Below, piece after piece: positions 1 to 5,709 of a stretch of 5,709 nucleotides of DNA. The stretch comes from Methanomicrobiaceae archaeon. GTDB lineage: Archaea > Halobacteriota > Methanomicrobia > Methanomicrobiales > Methanomicrobiaceae. How positions within the stretch are numbered: position 1 is the first letter of the stretch; the number at the start of each line of letters is the position of its first letter. The notes below the pieces were generated by a model, which worked only from the letters and a program-made list of their open reading frames with translations, made no database searches and was not told the DNA's origin. The position numbers and the translations under genes were made by a program. The DNA is taken from NCBI GenBank assembly GCA_030628325.1, contig DAOVRB010000083.1, forward strand, positions 1-5,709. Direction: 5' to 3'.

Positions 1-1
1 G

Positions 2-625
2 CTTATAAAGAAAAGAGAACAGATTAAGCTCGCTGAACAGGGAAAAGATTTATTAAAGGAGAAGATGGACGCACTCATCCGGGAATTCTTCTCTATCATG
101 GGATCTGTCTCCAAATCCCGCAAAGAACTGGAGATGATTGCCGATGATGCCCAGAGATCCTTACTGGCAGCTCAGGCTGTTGACGACCCAATCGCATTAA
201 AATCCGCGTCGTTTGCAACAAAAAGACTGGTATCACTTAATATAAAAGGGAAGAATATTATGGGCGTCCCGGTACCTGTCATTCAAAAACGCCGCGTTTC
301 ACGGAGCATTTTTGAGAGGGGTTATAGTATCGTAGGAGTAAGTGGAAGGATAGATGAAACAGCAGAAAGATTTGAAGTCGAACTGGATTTAATAATTGAG
401 CTTGCAGAGACAGAAACAGCTCTGAGAAGACTTGGCGGGGAGATCCAGATGACAAGACGGAGAGTAAATGCCCTTGAACAGATACTCATCCCTGAATTGA
501 AAAAAGAAGCAAAATTCATCAAAATTGCAATAGATGAGCGGGAGAGAGAAGAGCTGTTCCGCTTAAAAAAAGTAAAAAAGAATATCGAACGGAAGAAGAA
601 AGCTGCAAAGCTGCAAAAGATGTAA
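2..625 (+). CDS. atpD: A-type ATP synthase subunit D, 5'-truncated by window edge
   Basis: Subunit D is the long coiled-coil central-stalk (rotor) subunit of the A1 part of the archaeal A1AO ATP synthase, on the cytoplasmic side. The frame is open from base 2, and the 21 residues before the ATG at 65 read as the conserved family N-terminus (lysine-rich helix ending in KDLLKEK before MDALI). The ATG at 65 is therefore internal and the real start lies left of the window. The visible 207 residues, plus roughly a dozen missing, fit the family's usual 205-220. Recognisable parts are the middle FATKRL and GRID stretches and the C-terminal helix with TRRRVNALEQILIPEL, EREREELFRLKKVKK and a basic tail. 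In methanogen atp operons D is commonly the last gene, which agrees with the T-runs right after the stop and the convergent next gene. The family assignment is clear from sequence; operon position is inferred. Confidence 0.95.
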   Translation, partial: LIKKREQIKLAEQGKDLLKEKMDALIREFFSIMGSVSKSRKELEMIADDAQRSLLAAQAVDDPIALKSASFATKRLVSLNIKGKNIMGVPVPVIQKRRVSRSIFERGYSIVGVSGRIDETAERFEVELDLIIELAETETALRRLGGEIQMTRRRVNALEQILIPELKKEAKFIKIAIDEREREELFRLKKVKKNIERKKKAAKLQKM

Positions 626-668
626 GATGTGATTTTTTTATACCTTTTTTTTATCAGGTGCTGGTTTA
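524..668 (+). repeat. Direct repeat copy A (atpD 3' end plus terminator)
   Basis: This copy consists of the atpD 3' coding end, the stop, the first T7 run followed by ATACC, and GGTGCTGGTTTA (657-668). The same order of elements recurs at 4621-4739 in the same orientation. Similarity stops where the hairpin at 669 begins. Confidence 0.75.
631..652 (+). terminator. Oligo-T terminator of atpD
   Basis: Two T-runs (T7 at 633-639 and T8 at 645-652) begin eight bases after the atpD stop. Archaeal RNA polymerase terminates at such U-rich stretches without needing a hairpin. The position between convergent genes supports termination of the atp transcript. Confidence 0.65.
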
Positions 669-684
669 CCCGGAGTTCTCCGGG
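669..684. repeat. Perfect GC-rich hairpin between convergent genes
   Basis: CCCGGAG and CTCCGGG are exact reverse complements separated by TT; as RNA this is a 6-bp stem with a GTTC tetraloop. It lies between the atpD T-runs and the stop of the convergent ATP-grasp/M20 gene (694). It may block read-through in either direction. On the minus strand it is followed by A-rich rather than T-rich sequence, so it is not a classical intrinsic terminator for that gene. Confidence 0.45.
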
Positions 685-693
685 GATTGATTC

Positions 694-2844
694 TCATGAT
701 TCATTTATAATCAGGGCAAGAAGTGCCGCTCTCTCAACTAAACTATGCCGGATAATATATTCATTTCCATCATGGGTAGAGTCGCCGGCAGGTCCAAAAC
801 CGTCAATACCTGGTACGTTATAGTTGATATAACAGATATCAGAAGCGTTCCAGCGGTGTTCTTCAGGAATTCTTATATCAATCAGGTTACCGATCTTTTT
901 TATACTCTGATAAAACCTCTCAGTTTCACCTGATTTAAACATAGGATTTCTTCGGAGCGAGCCTTCAATCTGGAAGTGAATGACATCATTTCTGTATTTT
1001 CTTACATTTTGTTTGATATTCCTGTCAAGAATATCCCCATGTTCCGGATTATTATACCTGACACTCAATATAATTTCACCATAGGCAGAAGGTGACCCAA
1101 TACTGGAATGCATCCTGATATGATTTGGAACTACGATTATACCCTCTTTTTCACTTGAAAGCTGAACAAGTTTCCTTAGAAGATTTGCAAACTGAATGTT
1201 CGCTTCAGCAACATTTTGTGCAGTTTCAGATCTTTTAAGCGTCATCTGGATGGTGTATACTGCAGCACCCGAACGTGATGTAATTACTGCTCCATCATGG
1301 GATGCTCCATTTAATCCGATAACTCTCTTAGCCCTTCCCGAAATATCAAAGACAATATCTTTTGTTATCGTTCCCTGAAGTGAATTATCTGATATAAGAA
1401 GGATCGCAATCTTTTTCTTTCTCAAAATACGTGAATAACGAAGTGCCTTTAATGCATCAATCATTATTACAAGTCCGCCTTTATTATCCCAGATGTCAGT
1501 CCCATATAAGCGGTGTTCTGTTGCGTGATAATCAATATGTTTCGTAAACGGAACTGCACTATCCAGATGCCCAAGTAGCAGGATATCATATTCATCTGAA
1601 TTGGAATTGGTGAAGAGATGAACGTTTCCTATTTCAACCTGAGGTAAGATCTGACAGGAAAAACCAAGAGGTGTCAGTTGCTGTATTAGTAATCTTCCCA
1701 GTGTATTGACACGCTCTACATTTCTGAAATAGGTGTTAGTACCCACCATTTGTTTTAAGATTTTTTCAGTCTGATCCTGTCTACTCCGTAAAAAAATTCT
1801 TGTTTTAACAGACAATGGTACTTTATTTTTTAATTCTCCGCCATTCCCTCCGATGTAAAAACTGCTTTCTGAGAAATACCTGACAGAAGCAACGTCAAGA
1901 ATTTTATTTACAAGGGTTGGATAATCGTACCCGGCAGCTTTTGCAGCATTGACATAGGAACCGCTATGCCCCATACTTGCCATTGAATTAATTTCAAGCA
2001 CATAGATATTTTCATCCATATCCATCCGTATATCAACACGGGCAAAATCACGTAATCCAAGTACTCTGAAACACTCTTTTGACAGATATCTCATTTTTTC
2101 CGCAAGTTCAGGAGAGATATTGGCAGGGCAGATCTTTCTGCGGGGATTGTTGAGTTTATCTGTTTCGGTCTGAATTGCATCAGGATCATTGTTTAAATCA
2201 ATTTCCAGAACTGGAAATACTTCCGGTTCATTATTACCAAGGAGACCTATACAGAATTCACGACCACGAATAAACTGTTCAACAAGAGCCTGTTGTCTGA
2301 ACTCGTGTACAATGTGTTTTACAGCTTCCCGTAAATCATCCTCATTGTATACGACCTTAAGACCATATGAGACAGATTCCATTTTCGGTTTGACAATGCA
2401 TGGATATGTAACATCAGCCATCTCTTCATCACCCGTAGAAAAGACCCAGAAATGTGGGGTTGGTATAGAGAACTTCTGAAGAATAATTTTTGTTATAATC
2501 TTATCCAGTGCAAGTGCATGACCTTCAGGACCCGAACCCACATATGGTATACCAAGCATTTCAAGCATTGAGGGAAGGTGGGTATAACGGCTTTCGCCCT
2601 GAATGCCGTAAGCCATATTGAATACCATTCCCATCCGTTCTCCATCAATAACCCGCGGCATAAAGTCCTGAAGTTTCTCAATTAAATACATGTTGCCATC
2701 CAGAACACGTAAATTATGCCCGCCCTGTTCGATTGAATCCGCCACAGCTTTTACAGTTTCCGGGTTATATATCTCCTTATTCTGCATCCCAAAATTATTG
2801 ATGACGCCAGTCATATCCTTATTATAGATAATAGCTACTTTCAT
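694..2844 (-). CDS. ATP-grasp (Ddl-like) ligase fused to degenerate M20-type peptidase domain
   Basis: A 716-residue soluble protein. Residues 1 to about 320 match the D-Ala-D-Ala ligase ATP-grasp fold: VFNMAYGIQGE (74-84), LGIPYVGSG (97-105), LDKIITK (113-119), IVKPK (150-154), VEQFIRGREF (188-197) and ARVDIRMD (268-275), then E284 and N286 in YVLEINS as Mg ligands. Residues about 340-716 resemble M20 (carboxypeptidase G2-like) metallopeptidases: GHLD (H426, D428), D453 in GTDIWDNKGG, and a C-terminal H691 in STHDGNEY. The catalytic DEE motif reads DNS (486-488) and the later acidic ligand is N512, so hydrolysis is doubtful. Known Ddl-family chemistry is ATP-dependent amide bond formation; the substrate here is unknown. 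The dipeptide-side residues Ser150 and Tyr216 of E. coli DdlB appear replaced by V158 and L231, so I do not call it ddl. The start ATG has GGGGG seven bases upstream. It stands alone on the minus strand, convergent with atpD and 410 bases from the serpin stop. Confidence 0.85.
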   Translation of the reverse strand: MKVAIIYNKDMTGVINNFGMQNKEIYNPETVKAVADSIEQGGHNLRVLDGNMYLIEKLQDFMPRVIDGERMGMVFNMAYGIQGESRYTHLPSMLEMLGIPYVGSGPEGHALALDKIITKIILQKFSIPTPHFWVFSTGDEEMADVTYPCIVKPKMESVSYGLKVVYNEDDLREAVKHIVHEFRQQALVEQFIRGREFCIGLLGNNEPEVFPVLEIDLNNDPDAIQTETDKLNNPRRKICPANISPELAEKMRYLSKECFRVLGLRDFARVDIRMDMDENIYVLEINSMASMGHSGSYVNAAKAAGYDYPTLVNKILDVASVRYFSESSFYIGGNGGELKNKVPLSVKTRIFLRSRQDQTEKILKQMVGTNTYFRNVERVNTLGRLLIQQLTPLGFSCQILPQVEIGNVHLFTNSNSDEYDILLLGHLDSAVPFTKHIDYHATEHRLYGTDIWDNKGGLVIMIDALKALRYSRILRKKKIAILLISDNSLQGTITKDIVFDISGRAKRVIGLNGASHDGAVITSRSGAAVYTIQMTLKRSETAQNVAEANIQFANLLRKLVQLSSEKEGIIVVPNHIRMHSSIGSPSAYGEIILSVRYNNPEHGDILDRNIKQNVRKYRNDVIHFQIEGSLRRNPMFKSGETERFYQSIKKIGNLIDIRIPEEHRWNASDICYINYNVPGIDGFGPAGDSTHDGNEYIIRHSLVERAALLALIINES

Positions 2845-2886
2845 TATCCGGCCCCCTACGGTTTTTAATATTGCATATAGTTTCTG
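2845..2886 (-). promoter_or_regulatory. Leader and candidate promoter of the ATP-grasp/M20 gene
   Basis: Reading the minus strand, AGGGGG (2852-2857) precedes the ATG at 2844 by seven bases and is a partial match to an archaeal Shine-Dalgarno. Further up, ACTATATGC (2873-2881) preceded by purine/A-rich bases resembles a BRE/TATA pair. If that box is used, transcription would begin near 2851 and leave almost no leader, which conflicts with use of the Shine-Dalgarno. One of the two calls may therefore be wrong. Confidence 0.3.
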
Positions 2887-3221
2887 TATGAAATTACAGG
2901 TAGTCTCTCAATAATTCTGTAAAATTGTCTAGGTACCATTATCATATTCATCCTCCATCAGGAAATACTTTCACCCTGTGATCCATTTCTCATTGGAACC
3001 TGTCAGATCAGGTCTTTTCATGATACACAAACCCCTTACATCCGTTCAGCAAATCAATGTGATCACACAAACAATCAGAATTGATATTGCCCGATTTGAC
3101 AAGCTCCACTGGAGTTATTGGAATTTGTCAGATAAGAGAGGTCAGTCCCCCCCTCTCCTGAACCCCACCCTCTGAACCACAATAGGTGTCAATACCGACT
3201 TAAAAATGGTGTGTAGTCCGG
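2887..3221. other. Intergenic stretch with no supported gene
   Basis: About 335 bases between the promoter region of the ATP-grasp gene and the terminator of the serpin. The plus-strand frame 2978-3175 has no ribosome binding site and no family resemblance, so I leave it out. I see only small palindromes (ACCTG/CAGGT at 2998-3013; TGTGATCACA at 3058-3067) and a C-rich run near 3145-3153. Nothing here supports an RNA gene. Confidence 0.5.
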
Positions 3222-3246
3222 AGAATAAAACCGGCATTAAAAAATC
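3222..3246 (-). terminator. Oligo-T terminator of the serpin gene
   Basis: On the minus strand, about 10 bases past the serpin stop, there is a T6 run (3239-3244) followed by a second T-rich stretch, TTTTATTC (3223-3230). This is the usual look of an archaeal U-tract terminator. Confidence 0.5.
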
Positions 3247-3250
3247 AGGG

Positions 3251-3270
3251 TTCTTCAGGGTTCTTCAGGG
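3251..3270. repeat. 10-bp tandem duplication at the serpin stop codon
   Basis: TTCTTCAGGG occurs twice in a row, preceded by a further partial copy (TCAGGG, 3245-3250). The repeat encodes the last residues (NPEEP) and the stop. Because the unit is not a multiple of three, each copy is read in a different frame, and CCCTGA supplies the Pro-stop. Confidence 0.7.
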
Positions 3271-4559
3271 TTTGAAATCCTTCCCATGAAGAGAATGTTT
3301 CCTGTTTCATTGTCCTGTATGAGGAATATAAAAGGGTGATCTGCCCTGAACACAGGTACAGATTCATCCTCAATGACAGCTGTTAATTTCATTACAACAG
3401 CTGTTGTCGCCGCTGCCTCGGTTCCCTCCTCGTTTACGTCCACATATGCCTTGTGGACTACATCACTGATGAAGAGATCAGTAGTACCCATTCCGGAAAA
3501 GTCGGCAGCAGCTGAAAACGCGGTGGGCATTCCCATCTCTTTTAGTGTTTCTGAAAGGGTGTATTCTGTCTCAAGTCTGAATTTAGGGAAGTAAACGAGA
3601 ACCTGCTGTGTTTCCAGTGATTCTTCTGTTTCTGCAAGTTTATCTGCATCAAGTGTCTCCTCAACGGCTCTTAAATCGTTATCTTTCGGAAGAACTGCGA
3701 TCATGGACAACTCCTTTCCGCATTCATGTTCATAGGGCATTTTGAGCATCTGGAACTCATCGTTTTCAGTATAGCCGTATATGGCATCCTCATCAGTTCT
3801 CTGCATCATCCAGACTTTTACAGATTCTCCGGATGAAGTTATGAAATCCGCTTCGTACGTATTGTTTTTATCAAACTGCTTTACCCATGTGCCCTTGAAG
3901 TAAATCGCATTTGTAATCACGAGTCTTGTCAGGGGATCGATCATTCCTGCAGGTATCAGGTTTTTGATCTTTTCTTCCGTTTTTTCTTCAGCCCATTTAT
4001 TGATTGTCAGGCGTGATTCTTCCGGCTTGTTTATAAAATCGAGGTTCGTTAAATCCGCTGAGTAATACTCTTCTGCGGTTGTTATGTAATCATTCAGGAA
4101 CGGATATGTATTTTCAGCCCACAAAGCGTTTGCAATATGCAGGTCGTAGTCGGCATCGCCTGCGTTTATTCCGGTATTGACGGCAAGGTATCCGTTTCTT
4201 AGAGTGTCAATACTTTCAGGGAAGAAAAATACGGTCTTAATCTCTTCCGCGGTTTTCTCCTTTGCTCCCTCATATGTTATTGCAAGTGCTGATGATATAC
4301 TGAATGGCGAGAAGAAGACGTTTTCATCCGGATTAGTGTTTTCATCTGCAAGTTTTTTGTAGAGCTCAAAGGCAAACATGTTGTTTGCAGTAACCACGCT
4401 TTCCGCAGCTTCGCCGGAGATTTCATCTGTGCCTATATCCTGTGTCGGTGCGGCAGTCTGACTGCTTCCTGAATCAGGAATCCCTGTGCATCCTGCAAGG
4501 ATTACACATAAAAGGACAAATAATCCGGCAGCCACCGTCAGAATAGTATTTTGTTTCAT
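3255..4559 (-). CDS. Serpin-family serine protease inhibitor, membrane-anchored lipoprotein
   Basis: A 434-residue secreted serpin. Residues 1-24 form a signal peptide with a lipobox-like LAGC (C24), followed by a Ser/Thr/Gly-rich linker to about residue 50, so the inhibitor is probably tethered to the outer face of the membrane. The serpin fold spans about 57-430: FFSPFSISSAL (82-92), TNAIYFKGTW (216-225), the hinge EEGTEAAATT (377-386) and the family signature FRADHPFIFLI (404-414). The hinge has Gly379 at P15, Thr380 at P14 and small residues after it, the pattern of inhibitory serpins that insert their reactive loop. Counting 17 residues from the hinge Glu puts P1-P1' at T393-A394, which would suit elastase- or subtilisin-like proteases. 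The loop is about three residues longer after P1 than in alpha-1-antitrypsin, so P1 is uncertain. There is no Shine-Dalgarno before the ATG, and a TATA-like core about 27 bases upstream suggests a leaderless mRNA. The target protease is unknown; none is encoded in the window. Confidence 0.93.
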   Translation of the reverse strand: MKQNTILTVAAGLFVLLCVILAGCTGIPDSGSSQTAAPTQDIGTDEISGEAAESVVTANNMFAFELYKKLADENTNPDENVFFSPFSISSALAITYEGAKEKTAEEIKTVFFFPESIDTLRNGYLAVNTGINAGDADYDLHIANALWAENTYPFLNDYITTAEEYYSADLTNLDFINKPEESRLTINKWAEEKTEEKIKNLIPAGMIDPLTRLVITNAIYFKGTWVKQFDKNNTYEADFITSSGESVKVWMMQRTDEDAIYGYTENDEFQMLKMPYEHECGKELSMIAVLPKDNDLRAVEETLDADKLAETEESLETQQVLVYFPKFRLETEYTLSETLKEMGMPTAFSAAADFSGMGTTDLFISDVVHKAYVDVNEEGTEAAATTAVVMKLTAVIEDESVPVFRADHPFIFLIQDNETGNILFMGRISNPEEP

Positions 4560-4574
4560 GTCAGACTATCTGTT

Positions 4575-4595
4575 ACCAGATTTATTTAATCTGGT
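4575..4595 (-). promoter_or_regulatory. Serpin promoter: perfect inverted repeat around a TATA-like core
   Basis: ACCAGATT (4575-4582) and AATCTGGT (4588-4595) are exact 8-bp inverted arms around a 5-bp AT spacer. On the minus strand the centre reads TTAAATAAAT, a plausible archaeal TATA box, about 27 bases from the serpin ATG at 4559. That spacing predicts transcription starting at or next to the ATG. A dimeric repressor binding the arms would cover the TATA box, so this is a candidate operator. The symmetry is seen; the regulatory role is inferred. Confidence 0.5.
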
Positions 4596-4620
4596 GTTGA
4601 CTGCGATTTTTTTCGTAGTT

Positions 4621-4714
4621 ATTAACATGATGGGCGAGAGAGAGAGAGAACCTGTTCCGCTTAAAAAAAGTAAGAAAGAATACCGAATGGGAAAAGAAAG
4701 CTGCAAAGATGTAA
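4621..4714 (+). pseudogene. Remnant of the atpD 3' end
   Basis: This stretch repeats the end of atpD. Bases 4652-4673 equal 554-575 exactly (22 bases), the next 35 bases differ at five positions, and the copy ends in the same AAAGATGTAA stop context after losing nine bases present in atpD. In the atpD frame the tail reads FRLKKVRKNTEWEKKAAKM and stop, against FRLKKVKKNIERKKKAAKLQKM. Upstream, a (GA)7 run (4636-4649) and an indel break the frame, and homology fades near 4621. There is no room for the rest of the gene: the serpin promoter begins about 26 bases further left. It is a non-functional fragment. Confidence 0.8.
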
Positions 4715-4739
4715 TTTTTTTATACCTGGTGCTGGTTTA
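4621..4739 (+). repeat. Direct repeat copy B (atpD 3' end plus terminator)
   Basis: This second copy has the atpD-like tail (to 4714), T7 then ATACC (4715-4726) and GGTGCTGGTTTA (4728-4739), the last identical to 657-668. It lacks the second T-run and a few bases between, so it is shorter than copy A. Its orientation is the same as atpD. The two copies bracket the ATP-grasp/M20 and serpin genes. Confidence 0.75.
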
Positions 4740-4764
4740 TAGTAGCGAACGTTTCTTTTTGAAC

Positions 4765-4825
4765 TATACGGGCTATGCCACAATCAGAGATTTCTAACAT
4801 TTGATTAACATGCACAGCCCGTATA
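4765..4825 (-). repeat. Long-armed inverted repeat (14-bp arms, 33-base loop)
   Basis: The arms TATACGGGCTATGC (4765-4778) and GCACAGCCCGTATA (4812-4825) pair at 13 of 14 positions. The one mismatch is A-C if transcribed rightward but becomes a G-U wobble if transcribed leftward, so a minus-strand RNA would form an unbroken stem. The loop has a nested AATCA/TGATT pair. No T-run follows on either strand, so it does not look like a plain terminator. It could be a structured RNA element or the ends of a decayed small mobile element; I cannot decide. Confidence 0.5.
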
Positions 4826-4892
4826 ATGGTAAAGTTTGGATCAGAATGTGAAAAATATTACAACGACCGTGTGACCTGCAGAAAGTAAGCTT

Positions 4893-4930
4893 AAAAACGC
4901 TTTCAACAATTACAGTCGGCCTGTAATTGT
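4893..4930 (-). terminator. Stem-loop and T-run terminator of the archaeosortase gene
   Basis: ACAATTACAG (4906-4915) and CTGTAATTGT (4921-4930) form a perfect 10-bp stem with a 5-base loop. Read leftward it is followed after a few bases by a T5 run (4893-4897). It lies about 75 bases past the archaeosortase stop at 5004, which fits termination of that transcript. Confidence 0.55.
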
Positions 4931-5003
4931 CTATAATTCTCAATAAAAATGTGTATTTTACTTCTGGAATTATTGTTGGGCTCAGATATTTTGATCATTT
5001 GCC

Positions 5004-5708
5004 CTATCTTCCAGTAAATTCGTCTAAGAATTTAAAACCGATAAAATGTTTAAAGTAAAAGAACCAGAAAATGATCATCCAGATAGTAAAAAGTATCCAG
5101 CCAAGATGTATATGTACCTGCTCAATAACTCCGACAGGTCCGTAAAAATATCCACTCATGGATATGAGAAATATTCTTCCGATGTTTGAAGCATATGTTC
5201 CGAGATATCCAATTGCAATAAATATAAGTCCTTTTGTGGTAATTGCTTCCGGAAATGTGGTAAGGACGATTAAAGTTGCTATTGTAAATGTTCCAAGAGA
5301 CCAGACTCCTGTACAATCATAAACTATTGCAAGATTAATGATTTCCCCTGATACGGAGGCAAAGGAGATTGTATTTCCAATTACAAGAGGTTTAAGTCCG
5401 GCAATCTGCAAAATTCCGGAAGTAAATGCCACAGTGGGGGGTATCAGAGGGCCGATAAGCCACTCCTGATTCCTTAAAAAAATATCATAACCTTCAAATC
5501 CGAGAACTGCGAGGAGAGGGAATAATAACGGCAGAATAAGTCTTTTATAACCCATAATTCCGAATAAAATAATCCCGGCACCCGAGAGAAGTATTGAGAA
5601 ATCACCAATCGAGTAAGGGGGATTACCTATTCCAAGAGGTATATTCAGGAAACTGAATATACAAATTCCTACCCCAAACAGAGCAATAATTGTTTTTCCT
5701 TTTTGATC
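5004..5708 (-). CDS. Archaeosortase/exosortase-family transpeptidase, start beyond window edge
   Basis: A polytopic membrane protein of the archaeosortase/exosortase family. These enzymes process C-terminal sorting signals (such as PGF-CTERM types) on exported surface proteins. The frame stays open from the ATG at 5555 to the right edge, adding 51 residues that include a hydrophobic helix (TIIALFGVGICIFSF) and a second starting at GDFSILLSG. The true start is therefore outside and 234 residues are visible. The family's catalytic pattern is present: Cys132 in YDCTGVWSL, Arg178 in SNIGRIFLI, and a His (199 or 201) in EQVHIHLGW, each beside or within a membrane helix (numbering from the first visible residue). 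The C-terminus is a final hydrophobic helix and a short charged tail. I cannot assign a subclass, and no protein in the window carries a recognisable cognate C-terminal signal; the serpin is a lipoprotein instead. Confidence 0.85.
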   Translation of the reverse strand, partial: DQKGKTIIALFGVGICIFSFLNIPLGIGNPPYSIGDFSILLSGAGIILFGIMGYKRLILPLLFPLLAVLGFEGYDIFLRNQEWLIGPLIPPTVAFTSGILQIAGLKPLVIGNTISFASVSGEIINLAIVYDCTGVWSLGTFTIATLIVLTTFPEAITTKGLIFIAIGYLGTYASNIGRIFLISMSGYFYGPVGVIEQVHIHLGWILFTIWMIIFWFFYFKHFIGFKFLDEFTGR

Positions 5709-5709
5709 A

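Noticed and set aside
629..823. Plus-strand frame starting in the atpD terminator
   Set aside because: It begins inside T-runs and runs antisense through the end of the ATP-grasp/M20 gene.
3058..3067. TGTGATCACA palindrome resembling CRP half-sites
   Set aside because: There is no spacer as in a true CRP site, archaea lack that regulator, and a single 10-bp palindrome can arise by chance.
2978..3175. Plus-strand frame of 65 codons in the gap between the fusion gene and the serpin
   Set aside because: No Shine-Dalgarno or promoter is visible, the composition is not protein-like, and it ends in C-rich intergenic sequence.
4636..4649. (GA)7 run as a regulatory or phase-variation repeat
   Set aside because: It is an expansion of the GA-rich codons of atpD inside a dead gene fragment, so it controls no visible reading frame.
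524..4739. CRISPR or multi-copy repeat array
   Set aside because: There are only two copies, nearly 4 kb apart, and one is the coding end of atpD. No short regularly spaced repeats were seen.
4486..4797. Plus-strand frame of 103 codons spanning the serpin start and the atpD remnant
   Set aside because: It overlaps the serpin signal peptide antisense, then reads the atpD-like repeat in a frame other than that of atpD. It has no ribosome binding site and no family features.

Overview
The window looks like a piece of a euryarchaeal methanogen chromosome, most likely Methanomicrobia/Methanomicrobiales. The basis is the end of an A-type ATP synthase subunit D gene, oligo-T terminators of archaeal style, a lipoprotein serpin and an archaeosortase-family membrane protein. 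The lineage is inferred from gene content; no rRNA or tRNA is present to fix it.

Layout. On the plus strand, positions 1-625 hold the 3' part of atpD. The reading frame is open to the left edge, so only about a dozen N-terminal residues are missing. It ends in two T-runs. All remaining genes are on the minus strand and converge on atpD: a 716-residue fusion of a D-Ala-D-Ala-ligase-like ATP-grasp domain with an M20-type peptidase domain (694-2844), a 434-residue lipoprotein serpin (3255-4559), and an archaeosortase/exosortase-family protein (5004 to the right edge). The archaeosortase frame is open through position 5709, so the apparent ATG at 5555 is internal.

Two things stand out. First, positions 4621-4739, between the serpin and the archaeosortase, are a diverged direct repeat of the last ~100 bases of atpD plus its terminator. 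The two-gene block (ATP-grasp/M20 fusion and serpin) is therefore bracketed by direct repeats of a gene 3' end, as expected after integration or segmental duplication at atpD, although no integrase is visible. Second, the M20-like half of the fusion has lost the catalytic Glu and two acidic metal ligands while keeping the other metal-binding residues. The ATP-grasp half keeps its ATP/Mg residues but differs from Ddl on the substrate side. This suggests a ligase of unknown substrate carrying an inactive or repurposed peptidase domain.

The gene-free stretches are 2845-3254 (candidate leader of the fusion gene and serpin terminator; otherwise nothing recognised) and 4560-5003 (serpin promoter with a perfect 8-bp inverted repeat, the atpD remnant, a 61-bp long-armed inverted repeat and a stem-loop/T-run terminator). 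The serpin and the archaeosortase both point to the cell surface. The window gives no direct evidence that the three minus-strand genes act together.
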